Origin: Nitrospira sp.
GTDB taxonomy: Bacteria; Nitrospirota; Nitrospiria; Nitrospirales; Nitrospiraceae
DNA length: 64,000 bases
Direction: 5' to 3'
Assembly: GCA_022842445.1 (NCBI GenBank)
Contig: JALHPO010000005.1
Location: forward strand, 186,001 to 250,000
Shown here: in pieces, positions 1-9,876 of the stretch
How positions within the stretch are numbered: position 1 is the first letter of the stretch
Layout: every line of letters begins with the position of its first letter
Made by a program: the position numbers and the translations under genes
The notes under the pieces: generated by a model
Database searches by the model: none
The model's input: the letters and a program-made list of their open reading frames with translations, nothing else
What the model was told of the DNA's origin: nothing

Positions 1-1
1 C

Positions 2-3000
2 ATCAAACATCCGGTCCTGGCCATCGTCGTCAATCTCGTCATTCTGCTCGCGGGATGGCGGGCCATGACGGCACTGCCGGTACAGCAATATCCCACGATT
101 GAAAACTCCATGGTGGTCATTACGACCATCTACTACGGAGGGAGCGCGGAAACGATTCGAGGCTTCATCAGTACCCCGATCGAACGGGTGGTCTCCGCCA
201 TCAGCGGCGTCGATTACGTGGAGTCCACCAGCCGTTCCGGCGTCAGTACCGTCACCATCCACTTGAAGTTGAATCACAACAGTACGGCGGCCTTAGCGGA
301 GGTCACAGCCCGGTTGCAACAGGTGAAGTCTGAACTTCCGTCGGAGGCCGAACCCTCCTCGATTGAAATCCAACGAGCCGATCGCCCCTACGCCTCGTTC
401 TATCTCAGCTTCAGTTCTCAGGAACGGACGGTCCCGGCCGTCACAGACTGGCTCTTACGCACATTGCAGCCTCAACTCTCCACATTGCCCGGCGTCCAAC
501 GGGTCACCTTCGAAGGTGACCGGCAGATCGCCATGCGCGTCTGGATCGATCCCGACCGCCTGGCCTCGTTCAATCTCTCACCCGGCGACGTCCAGGGTGC
601 GCTTCGACGAAACAATTATTTAGCAGCGGTCGGACGCACGAAGGGCAATCTGGTTCAGGTCAACCTCCTGGCCAATACGGATCTTCGCTCGACCGGTGAG
701 TTTGAGGAACTGATTGTGGCCGACCGGGGCGGCGCCATTGTGAGACTCAAAGACGTGGCGCGCATTGAGCGGGACGCCGAGGAAGCGAACATGATCGCCA
801 AGTATGACGAAACGGAAGGCGTCTACCTCGGCATCTGGGCGGTGCCCGGCGTCAACGAAATCGACGTCGGACACCGGCTCCGTGATGAGATCGACCGGAT
901 CCGGCCGACCCTGCCCAACGATATCGACATGAAACTCGTCTGGGACAGTACGATGTTCATCCGGAACGCGCTGACAGAAATTACCAAAACGTTGGCGGAA
1001 ACCATTCTGATCGTCGCACTGGTCGTGTTCCTGTTCATGGGATCGGTCCGCACCGCCCTCGTCCCGCTGGTCGCCATACCGGTGTCGTTAGTCGGCACCG
1101 CCCTCTTCATGGCCGCGTTCGGCTTCAGCCTCAACCTCCTGACATTGCTCGCCATCGTACTGTCGGTCGGCTTGGTCGTCGACGACGCCATCGTCGTCGT
1201 GGAGAACGTGGAACGGCATGTGCGTATGGGCCGATCCCGGATCGAGGCGGCCCAAGCCGCCGCCCGTGAGCTCCTTGGTCCGATCATCGCGATGACAATC
1301 ACACTCGCCGCCGTCTACGCTCCCATCGGTTTCCAAGGCGGGCTGACCGGTTCCTTATTCCTGGAATTCGCCATGACACTCGCCGTCTCCGTCGTCCTGT
1401 CAGGAATCGTGGCCATCACGCTGTCGCCGGTCATGAGCTCCCGATTCGTCCATCCCCGGGGCAAAGAAGGGCGCTTGACCACGTTCGTCAACCGACGGTT
1501 CGAAGAAGCGCGAGGGATCTACGCCAGGCTGCTCGACGCTGCCCTCACCATGCGTTGGGGCATCGTGGCGGCCGCCTTCTTCATTGTGATCGCCTCCTGG
1601 CCGCTCTATCATTTCTCCCGTCAGGAGCTGGCCCCTGTGGAGGACCAAAACCACATCAGTCTTTTCTTCGAAGCGTCACCGGATTCCACAGTCCAGGCCA
1701 CCAATCGCCAACATTTCCAGATCGTTAAAGCGATCACGGCCATTCCTGAAACCGACTACACGTGGTCGCTCACCACCGCATGGGGCGGATTCGGTGGCGT
1801 GGTTGCGAAGGATTGGCATGATCGGGCGCGCTCTACCGAGGAGATGTACGACGACGTCTACGGCGCCGTGCTGCAAGTACCGGGGCTTCGGGTGTTCCCA
1901 CGACTGGATCCCCCCCTCCCCACACCGGGCCAATACGATGTGGAGCTGATCCTCCAGAGTGACGTGCCGGCTGAGCAGATGCTCGAAACTGTCTGGGCCG
2001 TGCTGGGGGCCGGCTGGCAAAGCGGCAAATTTCTCTATGTGGATACGGACCTCAAGATCGACCTCCCCCAAGCCCGTGTTGTCTTAGATCGTGAACGGCT
2101 GGCCGACTTGGGACTGGACCTCGCGGGAGTCGGCCGCGAGCTGGGCACGATGCTCGGGGGGGCCTACGTCAACCGGTTCAACTATTTCGACCGCAGCTAC
2201 AAAGTCATCCCGCAACTGGGGGACAAGGACCGTGCGACGGTCGATCCGCTGCTCGACTTGAAAATCAAAACGCCGGGCGGCCAATTGGTGCCGGTGTCCA
2301 CCTTTACCCATATCGAAACGAGCACCGCGCCGCGTACCTTGAACCGCTTCCAACAGCGCAATGCCGTCCGCATCTTCGGAGGCATGAAACCAGGATTTAC
2401 GAAGGAAGAAGGGCTCCGTGTGCTCGAAACCGCCGCGGCATCGAACGGTCCGCGCGTGGTCATGGACTATGCCGGCGAGTCACGGCAACTTCGTCAGGAG
2501 GGAGCGGCACTCACGGTGACACTTGGCTTTGCCGTCGTCCTGATTTATTTGGTGCTGGCCGCCCAGTTCAAGAGTTTCCGCGATCCGTTGATCGTCTTAA
2601 TCGGCTCGGTTCCGTTGGCCATCTCCGGTGCGCTCGTTGTCAGTTTCCTCGACCTCACCACCGTCAATATTTATTCACAGGTGGGCCTGATTACGCTCGT
2701 CGGGCTGATCGCAAAGAACGGCATTCTCATCGTGGAATTCGCCAACAAACTACAAGCCGGTGGTCTTTCCCGCATGGCCGCGGCTCGTGAAGCCTCGTTA
2801 ACCAGATTGCGACCTGTCCTGATGACTTCGGCAGCCACTGTCTTCGGACATCTCCCGTTGGTCTTAGCGTCGGGGCCCGGCGCAGCGGCCCGCAACAGCA
2901 TCGGCATGATGCTCGTCACAGGCATGACCGTTGGAACCATCTTCACCCTGTTCGTGGTGCCGGCATTTTACACCTTGATTGCCGCGGAACATCAGCCGGC

Positions 3001-3058
3001 GACAACACCGGTAAGCGAGGCAGACACGACTCTCAGGGTGGCGGAAGCCGACGCCTAA
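2..3058 (+). CDS. RND efflux permease, 5' end outside window
   Basis: Inner-membrane proton/drug antiporter subunit of the HAE1/AcrB type; it would pump solutes with an adaptor and an outer-membrane channel. The reading frame is open to base 2, and comparison with the paralogue at 18159 suggests about eight N-terminal residues are missing. Visible are the loop-TM-loop-TM pattern with two large periplasmic domains, the paired Asp of the proton relay (visible residues 394-395, context GLVVDDAIVVVENVE) and the late GLIAKNGILIVEFAN segment. It is closely similar along its whole length to the permease at 18159, so the two arose by duplication. Its adaptor is presumably upstream of the window; no channel gene follows it. 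Confidence 0.93.
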   Translation: MKHPVLAIVVNLVILLAGWRAMTALPVQQYPTIENSMVVITTIYYGGSAETIRGFISTPIERVVSAISGVDYVESTSRSGVSTVTIHLKLNHNSTAALAEVTARLQQVKSELPSEAEPSSIEIQRADRPYASFYLSFSSQERTVPAVTDWLLRTLQPQLSTLPGVQRVTFEGDRQIAMRVWIDPDRLASFNLSPGDVQGALRRNNYLAAVGRTKGNLVQVNLLANTDLRSTGEFEELIVADRGGAIVRLKDVARIERDAEEANMIAKYDETEGVYLGIWAVPGVNEIDVGHRLRDEIDRIRPTLPNDIDMKLVWDSTMFIRNALTEITKTLAETILIVALVVFLFMGSVRTALVPLVAIPVSLVGTALFMAAFGFSLNLLTLLAIVLSVGLVVDDAIVVVENVERHVRMGRSRIEAAQAAARELLGPIIAMTITLAAVYAPIGFQGGLTGSLFLEFAMTLAVSVVLSGIVAITLSPVMSSRFVHPRGKEGRLTTFVNRRFEEARGIYARLLDAALTMRWGIVAAAFFIVIASWPLYHFSRQELAPVEDQNHISLFFEASPDSTVQATNRQHFQIVKAITAIPETDYTWSLTTAWGGFGGVVAKDWHDRARSTEEMYDDVYGAVLQVPGLRVFPRLDPPLPTPGQYDVELILQSDVPAEQMLETVWAVLGAGWQSGKFLYVDTDLKIDLPQARVVLDRERLADLGLDLAGVGRELGTMLGGAYVNRFNYFDRSYKVIPQLGDKDRATVDPLLDLKIKTPGGQLVPVSTFTHIETSTAPRTLNRFQQRNAVRIFGGMKPGFTKEEGLRVLETAAASNGPRVVMDYAGESRQLRQEGAALTVTLGFAVVLIYLVLAAQFKSFRDPLIVLIGSVPLAISGALVVSFLDLTTVNIYSQVGLITLVGLIAKNGILIVEFANKLQAGGLSRMAAAREASLTRLRPVLMTSAATVFGHLPLVLASGPGAAARNSIGMMLVTGMTVGTIFTLFVVPAFYTLIAAEHQPATTPVSEADTTLRVAEADA

Positions 3059-3078
3059 GTCTGTGTCTGTACGTGGGC

Positions 3079-3101
3079 CAACTTGTCTCTCAGGCAAGTT
3101 G
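3079..3101 (+). terminator. Possible hairpin after RND permease
   Basis: A 7-bp inverted repeat (CAACTTG / CAAGTTG) with a 9-base loop starts 20 bases after the permease stop. There is no T-run, so an intrinsic terminator is only a suggestion. Confidence 0.3.
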
Positions 3102-3131
3102 ATGGATCTCCAAAGCAAGATACGAACGCCC

Positions 3132-3157
3132 TGTCGATTTCACGCTTGCTCGACGAC
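3132..3157 (+). promoter_or_regulatory. ECF42-type promoter upstream of DGPF-sigma operon
   Basis: TGTCGA (3132-3137), a 16-bp spacer, then CGAC followed by TATCTTA. The same arrangement with the same spacer occurs at 4950 and 23083, each time before a DGPF gene. It fits the TGTCGA / CGAC-type signature I recall for ECF42 sigma factors, so the operon at 3283-4919 is probably autoregulated. The leader of about 120 bases contains a heptamer repeat. Confidence 0.75.
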
Positions 3158-3173
3158 TATCTTACGAGCAAGC

Positions 3174-3207
3174 CGATAGCATATGGCCAATGGCTTATGG
3201 CTTGTGG
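3174..3207 (+). repeat. Degenerate heptamer repeat (TATGGC type), single arm
   Basis: Units related to TATGGCY/AATGGCT follow one another with a 7-bp step. This is the same motif as in the repeats at 6647, 49453, 56337 and 56865. It lies inside the 5' leader between the ECF-type promoter and the DGPF gene. Confidence 0.65.
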
Positions 3208-3282
3208 GAAATGAATAATCGGGCCAAGTAGTTGACACTGCAATATCTGTTGCAGAGCGAACCCCTCACCCTGGAGGCCATG

Positions 3283-3642
3283 ATGAAATACCTCTGCCTG
3301 GTGTACCTCGAAGAGAAGACCTTGAATGCATTCCCCAGCCACGAGCGGCGCGCGATCTCGGATGAAGCGATGTCCTACTGCGAGAAGTTGCAGAAAGCCG
3401 GCCAGTTGCTTGCCGCCGCTCCACTGCATCCGGTCGAAACGGCAACGACCGTGCGAGTTCGAGAAGGCAAGACCTCGACTACCGATGGACCGTTTGCTGA
3501 GACGAAAGAGCAGTTGGGCGGGTTTCTCATGATCGATGTCCCAGATCTGAACGATGCCATCCGCATCGCGGCGCAGTTTCCAGCCGCCCGCTTCGGCAGC
3601 GTGGAAGTCCGCCCGATGAAGGAGCTGGGCTGCGCAGACTAA
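3283..3642 (+). CDS. DGPF/YCII-related protein 1
   Basis: Small cytoplasmic alpha/beta protein of the YCII-related (DGPF) family, 119 residues, with the signature DGPF at residues 68-71 followed by ETKEQLGG. Its biochemical role is not established; genes of this family are the usual partners of ECF41/ECF42-type sigma factors. The second of two adjacent ATGs is chosen because GGAGG ends five bases before it. The sigma gene begins nine bases after the stop, so the two form an operon behind the promoter at 3132. Confidence 0.9.
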   Translation: MKYLCLVYLEEKTLNAFPSHERRAISDEAMSYCEKLQKAGQLLAAAPLHPVETATTVRVREGKTSTTDGPFAETKEQLGGFLMIDVPDLNDAIRIAAQFPAARFGSVEVRPMKELGCAD

Positions 3643-3650
3643 CCGCCACC

Positions 3651-4919
3651 ATGAGTGACGACACGGCACAAGAGGCCCGCGACAAGGTAGACGAAGTCTA
3701 CCGGGCCGAGTCACGCCAGGTGCTGGCGACATTGATCCGCCTGCTCGGCAATTTCGATGCGGCCGAGGAAGCATTACAGGAAGCGTTCGCTATCGCGATG
3801 GAACAATGGCCACGTGATGGAATCCCGGCCAATCCACGCGCCTGGCTCGTCTCTACCGGACGGTTCAAGGCCATTGACGGCATGAGACGGCGCGCCCGCT
3901 ATGATGCATCGTTGAACGAACTCGCCACACACATCGAGACCACCACGAGCGATCCCTTGGAACAGACGAACGAGCCCATCGAGGATGACCGTTTGCGTCT
4001 GATCTTCACCTGTTGCCACCCAGCCCTGTCATCGGAAGCTCAAATCTCGATGACACTCCGCGAGGTCTGCAACTTGACGACGGAAGAGATCGCCCGCGCC
4101 TTCCTCACCAAACCGGCGACCATTGCCCAACGAATTGTCCGGGCCAAAGCGAAGATCCGCGATGCGCGCATCCCCTACGAGGTTCCTCCACCATTAGAAT
4201 TACCTGAGCGTGTCGAGGCCGTCCTGCGAGTGGTGTATTTGGTGTTCAATGAAGGGTACTCCGCATCGTTCGGCCCATCACTCACCAGGGCGGATCTCTC
4301 CTCTGAGGCAATAAGACTGGGAAGACTCCTCCTACAATTGCTGCTTGACGCCGAAGTCATGGGGCTCCTCGCCTTGATGCTCTTACATGAGTCTCGGAGA
4401 CAGGCGCGCACTTCGGCAAGCGGCGATCTCGTGCTCTTGGAGCAGCAGGACCGATCATTATGGAACCGAGACCTCATCAGAGAAGGCATCACTCTCGTTA
4501 AACAAGCACTCGCCTCGAAGCGAATCGGCCCCTATACCCTGCAAGCCGCCATCGCCGCCGTCCATGCGGAAGCCCGCAGCGCAGGAGAAACGGACTGGGC
4601 TCAAATTGTCGCCTTGTACGATCTCCTTTTGCGAACGGAACCTTCGCCCATTATCGAGCTGAATCGGGCCGTCGCGGTTGCCATGCGGGATGGACCGGCG
4701 AAAGGCTTAGAGCTGGTTGATGCCCTTCTGAAGCGCGGTGAGTTAGCCCAATATCATCTGGCCTATGCCGCACGAGCCGACTTCTGCCGAAGACTCGGCA
4801 GAAACGCGGACGCCCGCGCCTCGTACGAACGTGCGCTGGCCCTCGTGAAGCAAGAACCGGAACAAAGGTTTCTTGAAAAGCGACTGGCGGAATTGGGCCA
4901 AGGCACCGTCTCGCCCTGA
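3651..4919 (+). CDS. ECF42-type RNA polymerase sigma factor with TPR tail
   Basis: Alternative sigma factor, 422 residues, about twice the length of a minimal ECF sigma. Region 2 lies at about residues 17-83 (LLGNFDAAEEALQEAF, then the DGMRRRARYD segment) and region 4 at about 114-180 (LTTEEIARAFLTKPATIAQR helix-turn-helix). The remaining ~230 residues are an alpha-helical, TPR-like extension (LYDLLLRTEPSPIIELNRAV; ARASYERALAL) that marks the ECF42 group and is known to be needed for activity there. No anti-sigma factor is nearby, also typical. It follows a DGPF gene and precedes a second one, each behind a matching promoter element. Confidence 0.92.
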   Translation: MSDDTAQEARDKVDEVYRAESRQVLATLIRLLGNFDAAEEALQEAFAIAMEQWPRDGIPANPRAWLVSTGRFKAIDGMRRRARYDASLNELATHIETTTSDPLEQTNEPIEDDRLRLIFTCCHPALSSEAQISMTLREVCNLTTEEIARAFLTKPATIAQRIVRAKAKIRDARIPYEVPPPLELPERVEAVLRVVYLVFNEGYSASFGPSLTRADLSSEAIRLGRLLLQLLLDAEVMGLLALMLLHESRRQARTSASGDLVLLEQQDRSLWNRDLIREGITLVKQALASKRIGPYTLQAAIAAVHAEARSAGETDWAQIVALYDLLLRTEPSPIIELNRAVAVAMRDGPAKGLELVDALLKRGELAQYHLAYAARADFCRRLGRNADARASYERALALVKQEPEQRFLEKRLAELGQGTVSP

Positions 4920-4949
4920 ATCCTACGATTCCTCTCGTGTTTTCAACCT

Positions 4950-4975
4950 TGTCGATTTTGGCCCTGGCCAACGAC
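4950..4975 (+). promoter_or_regulatory. ECF42-type promoter for second DGPF gene
   Basis: TGTCGA (4950-4955), 16-bp spacer, CGAC then TATCTTA, matching the elements at 3132 and 23083 in both boxes and in spacing. It starts 31 bases after the sigma stop; the DGPF start codon is 25 bases after the -10 box. Confidence 0.78.
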
Positions 4976-5000
4976 TATCTTATATGATGGGAGGTCCCTC

Positions 5001-5375
5001 ATGAAATATCTGCTGCTGGTCTATCATAATGAAGCCAGGTTCAAGAGTATGCCTGAAGGTACCAGGAACGACATGCTCGTGGAATCCATTCAGCTGTGCC
5101 ACCAGCTTGATGGCAAGGGGCAGTATATCCATGCTTCACCCCTGCAACCTGAGGCAACAGGGAGCGTTGTTCAAGTTCGAGAGGGTAAAGCCTTCGTCAC
5201 CGACGGCCCATTCATGGAGACCAAAGAGCAGCTCGCCGGATACTTCCTGTTCGATGCCGAGAATCAGGACGAAGCGATCAGGATTGCCGAACGAGTGCCT
5301 GGGGCGCGGATCGGCACTGTCGAAGTGCGTCCGTTGGTCGAAATAGCAGGGCTGCCAAACTCTCGTGAAGCGTGA
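5001..5375 (+). CDS. DGPF/YCII-related protein 2
   Basis: Second member of the YCII-related family at this locus, 124 residues, with DGPF at residues 68-71 and the same MKYLLLVY opening as the first copy. GGGAGG stands eight bases before the ATG. The gene has its own ECF42-type promoter. The last four residues (SREA) and the stop are encoded by a CGTGAAG heptamer repeat at 5364-5391, so the original C-terminus may have been longer or different. Enzymatic function unknown. Confidence 0.9.
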   Translation: MKYLLLVYHNEARFKSMPEGTRNDMLVESIQLCHQLDGKGQYIHASPLQPEATGSVVQVREGKAFVTDGPFMETKEQLAGYFLFDAENQDEAIRIAERVPGARIGTVEVRPLVEIAGLPNSREA

Positions 5376-5391
5376 AACGTGAAGCGTATCT
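5364..5391 (+). repeat. CGTGAAG heptamer repeat overlapping gene end
   Basis: Four consecutive 7-bp units: CGTGAAG, CGTGAAA, CGTGAAG, CGTATCT. It overlaps the end of the DGPF gene, and a TGA inside the repeat is its stop codon. Confidence 0.75.
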
Positions 5392-5459
5392 CGTCAAAGT
5401 TGAAGGCTGACATCCAGTAACACTAGATCGAGAGACGAACGACGAAGAAAGGAGCAGGA

Positions 5460-6641
5460 ATGAGCACCGTACGGCTGTTGGTTGGGACAAGAAAGGGTGC
5501 ATTCATCCTGACGTCCGATGGCAGGCGGAAACAGTGGACGGTCGATGGTCCTCACTTTGGAGGCTGGGAGCTGTACCATTTGAAAGGCTCGCCGGTCGAT
5601 CCTGATCGCATCTATGCCTCACAAACCAGCAGTTGGTTCGGTCAAGTCATTCAGCGCTCAGATGATGGCGGCAAGACCTGGAATCCGCCCGGCACAAAAC
5701 CAGAGGACCTCATGGGAGCGGACGGCATGCCGAAGGGCGAGAGCAACATGTTCCTGTATGACGCATCGGAGAAAACCGGCAAGCCGCTCACGACACACCA
5801 ACACTATGACGGCTCGCAGCGTCCCTGGGAATTCAAGCGCGTGTGGCATCTCGAACCGTCGCTTACTGATCCAGATACGGTCTATGCCGGTGTGGAGGAT
5901 GCGGCTATCTTCAAATCTACGGACGGAGGCAAGACATGGCATGAGCTGGCGGGGCTTCGGAGTGCCAAGGGCCAACTTTGGCAGCCGGGCGCAGGCGGAA
6001 TGTGCCTCCATACGATCTTGCTGAATACCGGCCAGCCGGACCGCATATTCGTCGCCATCTCGGCAGCCGGCGCGTTCCGCAGCGACGACGCCGGCCAGAC
6101 TTGGCGGCCCGCCAACAAAGGCTTGCAATCGAAGTATGAACTGCCCGATCCGGATGCCGACGTCGGCCACTGCGTGCATTGCATCGCAATGCACCCGTCT
6201 CGTCCGAATGTCCTGTTCATGCAGAAACATTGGGATGTGCTGCGCAGCGACAATGGCGGGGACTCGTGGCATGAGATCAGCGGCAACCTGCCCAGTGATT
6301 TCGGATTTCCGATTGCCGTCCATGCACATGAACCGAATACGATCTATGTCGTTCCCATCAAGAGCGATTCCGAACACTATCCGCCGGAAGGCAAGTTACG
6401 CGTCTACCGCAGCACAGTCGGCGGGCATGAATGGGAAGCCTTGACCAAGGGGCTGCCTCAGCAAGATTGCTACGTCAACATTCTGCGCGATGCCATGACC
6501 GTCGATCAGCTCGACCCCTGCGGCATCTACTTCGGTACCACCGGCGGACAGGTCTATGGTTCAGCCGACGGGGGAGACAGTTGGACGCCGATCGTGCGAG
6601 ATCTACCAGCGGTGCTGTCGGTAGAAGCGCAGACGCTATAA
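5460..6641 (+). CDS. Asp-box (BNR) beta-propeller protein, exo-sialidase-like
   Basis: 393-residue protein with five Asp-box motifs of the form SxDxGxTW (about residues 66, 152, 208, 263 and 368: [40 protein letters not shown]). These mark a sialidase/Vps10-type beta-propeller. No signal peptide is visible, so it is probably cytoplasmic. A glycosidase active site cannot be recognised, so 'sialidase' would be an over-call. The start is supported by AAAGGAG six bases upstream. It sits 84 bases after the second DGPF gene and may be cotranscribed with it. Confidence 0.85.
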   Translation: MSTVRLLVGTRKGAFILTSDGRRKQWTVDGPHFGGWELYHLKGSPVDPDRIYASQTSSWFGQVIQRSDDGGKTWNPPGTKPEDLMGADGMPKGESNMFLYDASEKTGKPLTTHQHYDGSQRPWEFKRVWHLEPSLTDPDTVYAGVEDAAIFKSTDGGKTWHELAGLRSAKGQLWQPGAGGMCLHTILLNTGQPDRIFVAISAAGAFRSDDAGQTWRPANKGLQSKYELPDPDADVGHCVHCIAMHPSRPNVLFMQKHWDVLRSDNGGDSWHEISGNLPSDFGFPIAVHAHEPNTIYVVPIKSDSEHYPPEGKLRVYRSTVGGHEWEALTKGLPQQDCYVNILRDAMTVDQLDPCGIYFGTTGGQVYGSADGGDSWTPIVRDLPAVLSVEAQTL

Positions 6642-6646
6642 GAGAA

Positions 6647-6745
6647 GAGCCTATGGCTAATGGCTTATGGCACAGGCAAGGCCAATGCTCACTTTTTCTC
6701 GTGCTATAGGCTATACGCTCCTCTTGGCTTATGCCATCAGCTTCT
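6647..6745 (+). repeat. Heptamer palindromic repeat, two arms
   Basis: Arm 1 (6647-6674) runs GAGC followed by TATGGCT/AATGGCT/TATGGCA heptamers. Arm 2 (6701-6745) carries related units in the opposite orientation (CTATACGC, CTTATGCCATCAGC). The arms enclose about 26 unrelated bases, so a long imperfect hairpin could form between the Asp-box gene and the MoaD-like gene. Confidence 0.7.
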
Positions 6746-6755
6746 AGGGTGAACA

Positions 6756-7052
6756 ATGATACATGTGATTCTTCCACAACATTTGCGAACCCTCGCGCGG
6801 GTGGATGGCGAGGTCCTGCTGGATATCACTGGTCCTGCGACGGTGAACTCGGTGCTCGATAGCTTGGAGGCCCGTTATCCAATGCTACGGGGAACCATCC
6901 GCGACCATAAGACAAAGCAGCGCCGGCCGTTCATCCGATTCTTCGCCTGCGAGCAGGATGTCTCGCATGAATCGACGGATACTCCCCTCCCCCCAACCGT
7001 GGCAAGCGGAGCCGAGCCATTGCTGATCGTCGGTGCCATGGCGGGAGGGTGA
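6756..7052 (+). CDS. MoaD/ThiS-family sulfur-carrier protein
   Basis: 98-residue beta-grasp protein whose C-terminus ends in the double glycine (GAMAGG) that is adenylated and thiocarboxylated in MoaD/ThiS carriers. The central [13 protein letters not shown] segment fits the MoaD helix. No E1-like MoeB/ThiF or partner enzyme is next to it, so it could serve molybdopterin synthesis or another sulfur-transfer route. It follows the Asp-box protein across a palindromic repeat; this gene pair may belong together but that is inference. Confidence 0.82.
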   Translation: MIHVILPQHLRTLARVDGEVLLDITGPATVNSVLDSLEARYPMLRGTIRDHKTKQRRPFIRFFACEQDVSHESTDTPLPPTVASGAEPLLIVGAMAGG

Positions 7053-7201
7053 GCGCACTACCATTCCCGGTCAAGGTGAAAGGAGAGAACTGAATTCCCA
7101 CTACATTTACGGTGAACCGCGCCATCCAAAAAACACTCATCCGTGGGCTCGACTGGTGGGCGGCTTGAGCCGCGCTGGTCGATACGGCATACTACACCGC
7201 C

Positions 7202-9787
7202 ATGGAACCGTTATCGGTCCCTCTGTGCGAAACGATGGAAGAGCGGTATCGCACCTTGCTTGAAGTCGCAGAAGCGATTTCCACGCATCGCGACCTGCAC
7301 GATCTGTTTCGCGATCTCGCTCAGCGTCTGCCCCGCGTGGTCCAGGTCAATTTCGTCGGCCTGTCTTTGTACGATGCGGCTCGCAACACGATGCGCTTGC
7401 ACACCATTCAAGCCAACATACCGGCTGACCTTGTGGGCGGCCATGAAGAACCGGTGGAAGAAACCCCCGCCGGATCGGTGTGGCTGACGCAACAACCGAT
7501 CCTCGTTCCCAATCTTGTCGAAGAACATCGCTGGCCCACTGTTACCGAGCGCATGAAGCAGGACGGCATCCATTCGTTTTGTCTCGTCCCGCTCACCACC
7601 GCCGTGCGGCGTTTGGGAGCCATAGGCTTTTCGAGTTTGCAGAAGGCGGCTTACAGCGAATCAGATCTGGCATTCCTTCAGCAAGTCGGCCAATTGATCG
7701 CGGTCGCGGTGGACAATGTACTTCACCACCGGGACCTGACACTGGACAGAGAGCGGTTGCGGCTTTTACTCGAGGTCTCGGAAGCGATTACCGCCCATCG
7801 TGACCTCAAAGTGCTGTTCAATGAATTGGGGAAGCGGCTTCCTTCCGTGGTGCCGTTCGAATTTATCGGCCTGATCTTGCATGATCCGCTGCGTGATGTG
7901 ATGAGAATTCACGTGCTGGCCACTGACCAGACCGAGCGTGTTCCCGACGGCTCGGAGCTGATGATGGAAGAATCCATCTCGGCGTGGGTGCTCAAGAACC
8001 AGCAATCAGTCGTCATGCCGCGCGTGGATGAGGAAACCCGTTTCCCCAAGATCGTCGGGATGCTGCGGGAAATGACCGTGCGGTCCTGCTGCTTCCTTCC
8101 GCTCACCACGGCGGTGCGCCGATTGGGTGCGATCGGCTTTGGCAGCGTGAATACTTGCGCCTTTGGGAACTCCGAGGTCGACTTTCTGAATCAAGTGGCG
8201 AAGCAGATCGCGGTGGCAGTGGACAATGTCTTGAACCATCAAGAAGCGGAGGCTGCGCAGAAACAACTCGCCCTCGAACGGGACCGGCAGCGCCTACTGC
8301 TCGATATCAACAACGCTGTCGTGTCACATCTGGAATTACGGAAGTTATTCACATCGATCACGGTCAGCATCCGGCGCGTGATGAAAGCGGACGTGGTCAG
8401 CTTGGCCCTCTTGGACCAACATACGAACCAACTGAAACTCTACGCATTGGATTTTCCCGGTCGGAAAGGATTCATCGAGGAAGGCACGAGCTGTACGCTA
8501 TGCGGTTGCCCTTCCACCACGGCCATCACGCAGCGAGAGGCGGTCTTGTTGGGGCGGCATGATCTTGAACAATCGAAAAGCACCGTTTCCCAGGGCTTCT
8601 TGGCAGAAGGAGTCCGTTCAGCCTGTTGTGTTCCCCTTCTTTTACACGATCAGACCTTGGGGGCCCTGAATCTTGGCAGCCTCGAGGACAATGCATTCTC
8701 GGCAACAGACGCAGAACTGCTCAGCGAGGTGTCGAAACAGATTGCGCTGGCAGTGGCCAATTCCATGGCGTATCAAGAGATTGCGACACTCAAGGACAAA
8801 CTCGCGAAGGAGAAGGTGTATCTCGAAGAAGAGATTCAGACAGACTACAACTTCGAAGAAATTATCGGCGAGAGCCGTGCCCTTAAGCAGATCCTCAAAG
8901 AGGTGGAAACCGTCGCCGCCACCGACTCCACCGTGCTGATTCTTGGAGAAACGGGTACTGGCAAAGAACTGATCGCACGGGCTCTCCACAATCGCAGCGA
9001 TCGTCGGGATCGGACGTTCGTGAAACTGAACTGTGCTGCAATCCCGACCGGGCTTCTTGAAAGCGAACTGTTTGGGCATGAAAGAGGCGCGTTTACCGGA
9101 GCCATCGCCACCAAGATAGGCCGGTTCGAGTTGGCCGACCGCGGCACGATCTTCCTCGATGAAGTCGGCGAAATCCCCCTGGAGCTCCAAGTCAAGCTGC
9201 TGCGTGTCCTTCAAGAGCAGGAGTTTGAACGTCTGGGGAGCACCAGGACTGCCCACGTCAATGTCCGGGTGATCGCCGCCACGAATCGCGACCTCGGACA
9301 GATGGTCGGAAATCAGACGTTCCGAAGCGATCTTTACTATCGGCTCAAGGTCTTTCCCATCACCGTGCCTCCCCTGCGCGAACGTCCGGAAGACATCCCG
9401 TTGCTGGTCCGGCATTTTGCGCAAAAATTCGCTCAACGGATGAAGAAACACATTGAGACGATTCCGTCCGAGGCCATGAAGGCCCTGCAGAACTATTCCT
9501 GGCCCGGCAACGTGCGCGAACTGGAAAACTTCGTCGAGCGGGCGGTGATCCTCACGCATGGAGCGGATCTCTACGTGTCTCTGGCCGAATTGAAACGGGC
9601 GGAGAGCCATTTGGAACATTCCGGGACGACCACCCTTGAACAGGCCGAGCGCGATCACATTCTGAAAATCCTGCGCGAGACCAACTGGGTCATCGGCGGC
9701 GCGGCGGGCGCAGCTGGCAAACTCGGCATGAAGCGCACCACGCTTATTTCCAAAATGCAAAAGCTGGGGATCACTCGTCCTCGGTAG
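7202..9787 (+). CDS. Sigma-54-dependent activator with three GAF domains
   Basis: 861-residue bacterial enhancer-binding protein. Three GAF sensory modules occupy roughly residues 15-170, 185-345 and 365-520. The AAA+ domain follows, with Walker A GETGTGKE (about 581-588), the GAFTGA loop that contacts sigma-54 (about 629-634) and Walker B GTIFLDEVGE. A Fis-type helix-turn-helix closes the protein (KLGMKRTTLISKMQKLGI). The first two GAF units are internal duplicates (LTTAVRRLGAIGF occurs in both). The architecture recalls FhlA. A -24/-12 element follows 143 bases after the stop, so the DedA-rhodanese gene is the likely target. The ligand is unknown. Confidence 0.92.
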   Translation: MEPLSVPLCETMEERYRTLLEVAEAISTHRDLHDLFRDLAQRLPRVVQVNFVGLSLYDAARNTMRLHTIQANIPADLVGGHEEPVEETPAGSVWLTQQPILVPNLVEEHRWPTVTERMKQDGIHSFCLVPLTTAVRRLGAIGFSSLQKAAYSESDLAFLQQVGQLIAVAVDNVLHHRDLTLDRERLRLLLEVSEAITAHRDLKVLFNELGKRLPSVVPFEFIGLILHDPLRDVMRIHVLATDQTERVPDGSELMMEESISAWVLKNQQSVVMPRVDEETRFPKIVGMLREMTVRSCCFLPLTTAVRRLGAIGFGSVNTCAFGNSEVDFLNQVAKQIAVAVDNVLNHQEAEAAQKQLALERDRQRLLLDINNAVVSHLELRKLFTSITVSIRRVMKADVVSLALLDQHTNQLKLYALDFPGRKGFIEEGTSCTLCGCPSTTAITQREAVLLGRHDLEQSKSTVSQGFLAEGVRSACCVPLLLHDQTLGALNLGSLEDNAFSATDAELLSEVSKQIALAVANSMAYQEIATLKDKLAKEKVYLEEEIQTDYNFEEIIGESRALKQILKEVETVAATDSTVLILGETGTGKELIARALHNRSDRRDRTFVKLNCAAIPTGLLESELFGHERGAFTGAIATKIGRFELADRGTIFLDEVGEIPLELQVKLLRVLQEQEFERLGSTRTAHVNVRVIAATNRDLGQMVGNQTFRSDLYYRLKVFPITVPPLRERPEDIPLLVRHFAQKFAQRMKKHIETIPSEAMKALQNYSWPGNVRELENFVERAVILTHGADLYVSLAELKRAESHLEHSGTTTLEQAERDHILKILRETNWVIGGAAGAAGKLGMKRTTLISKMQKLGITRPR

Positions 9788-9876
9788 CGTCGACGTTTCG
9801 CCAAACGACGAGATATCGACAGTAGCCGGTCGTCACTTCCTACTCACCCTTTCCCATTGATTCGGCCCGATCGATC

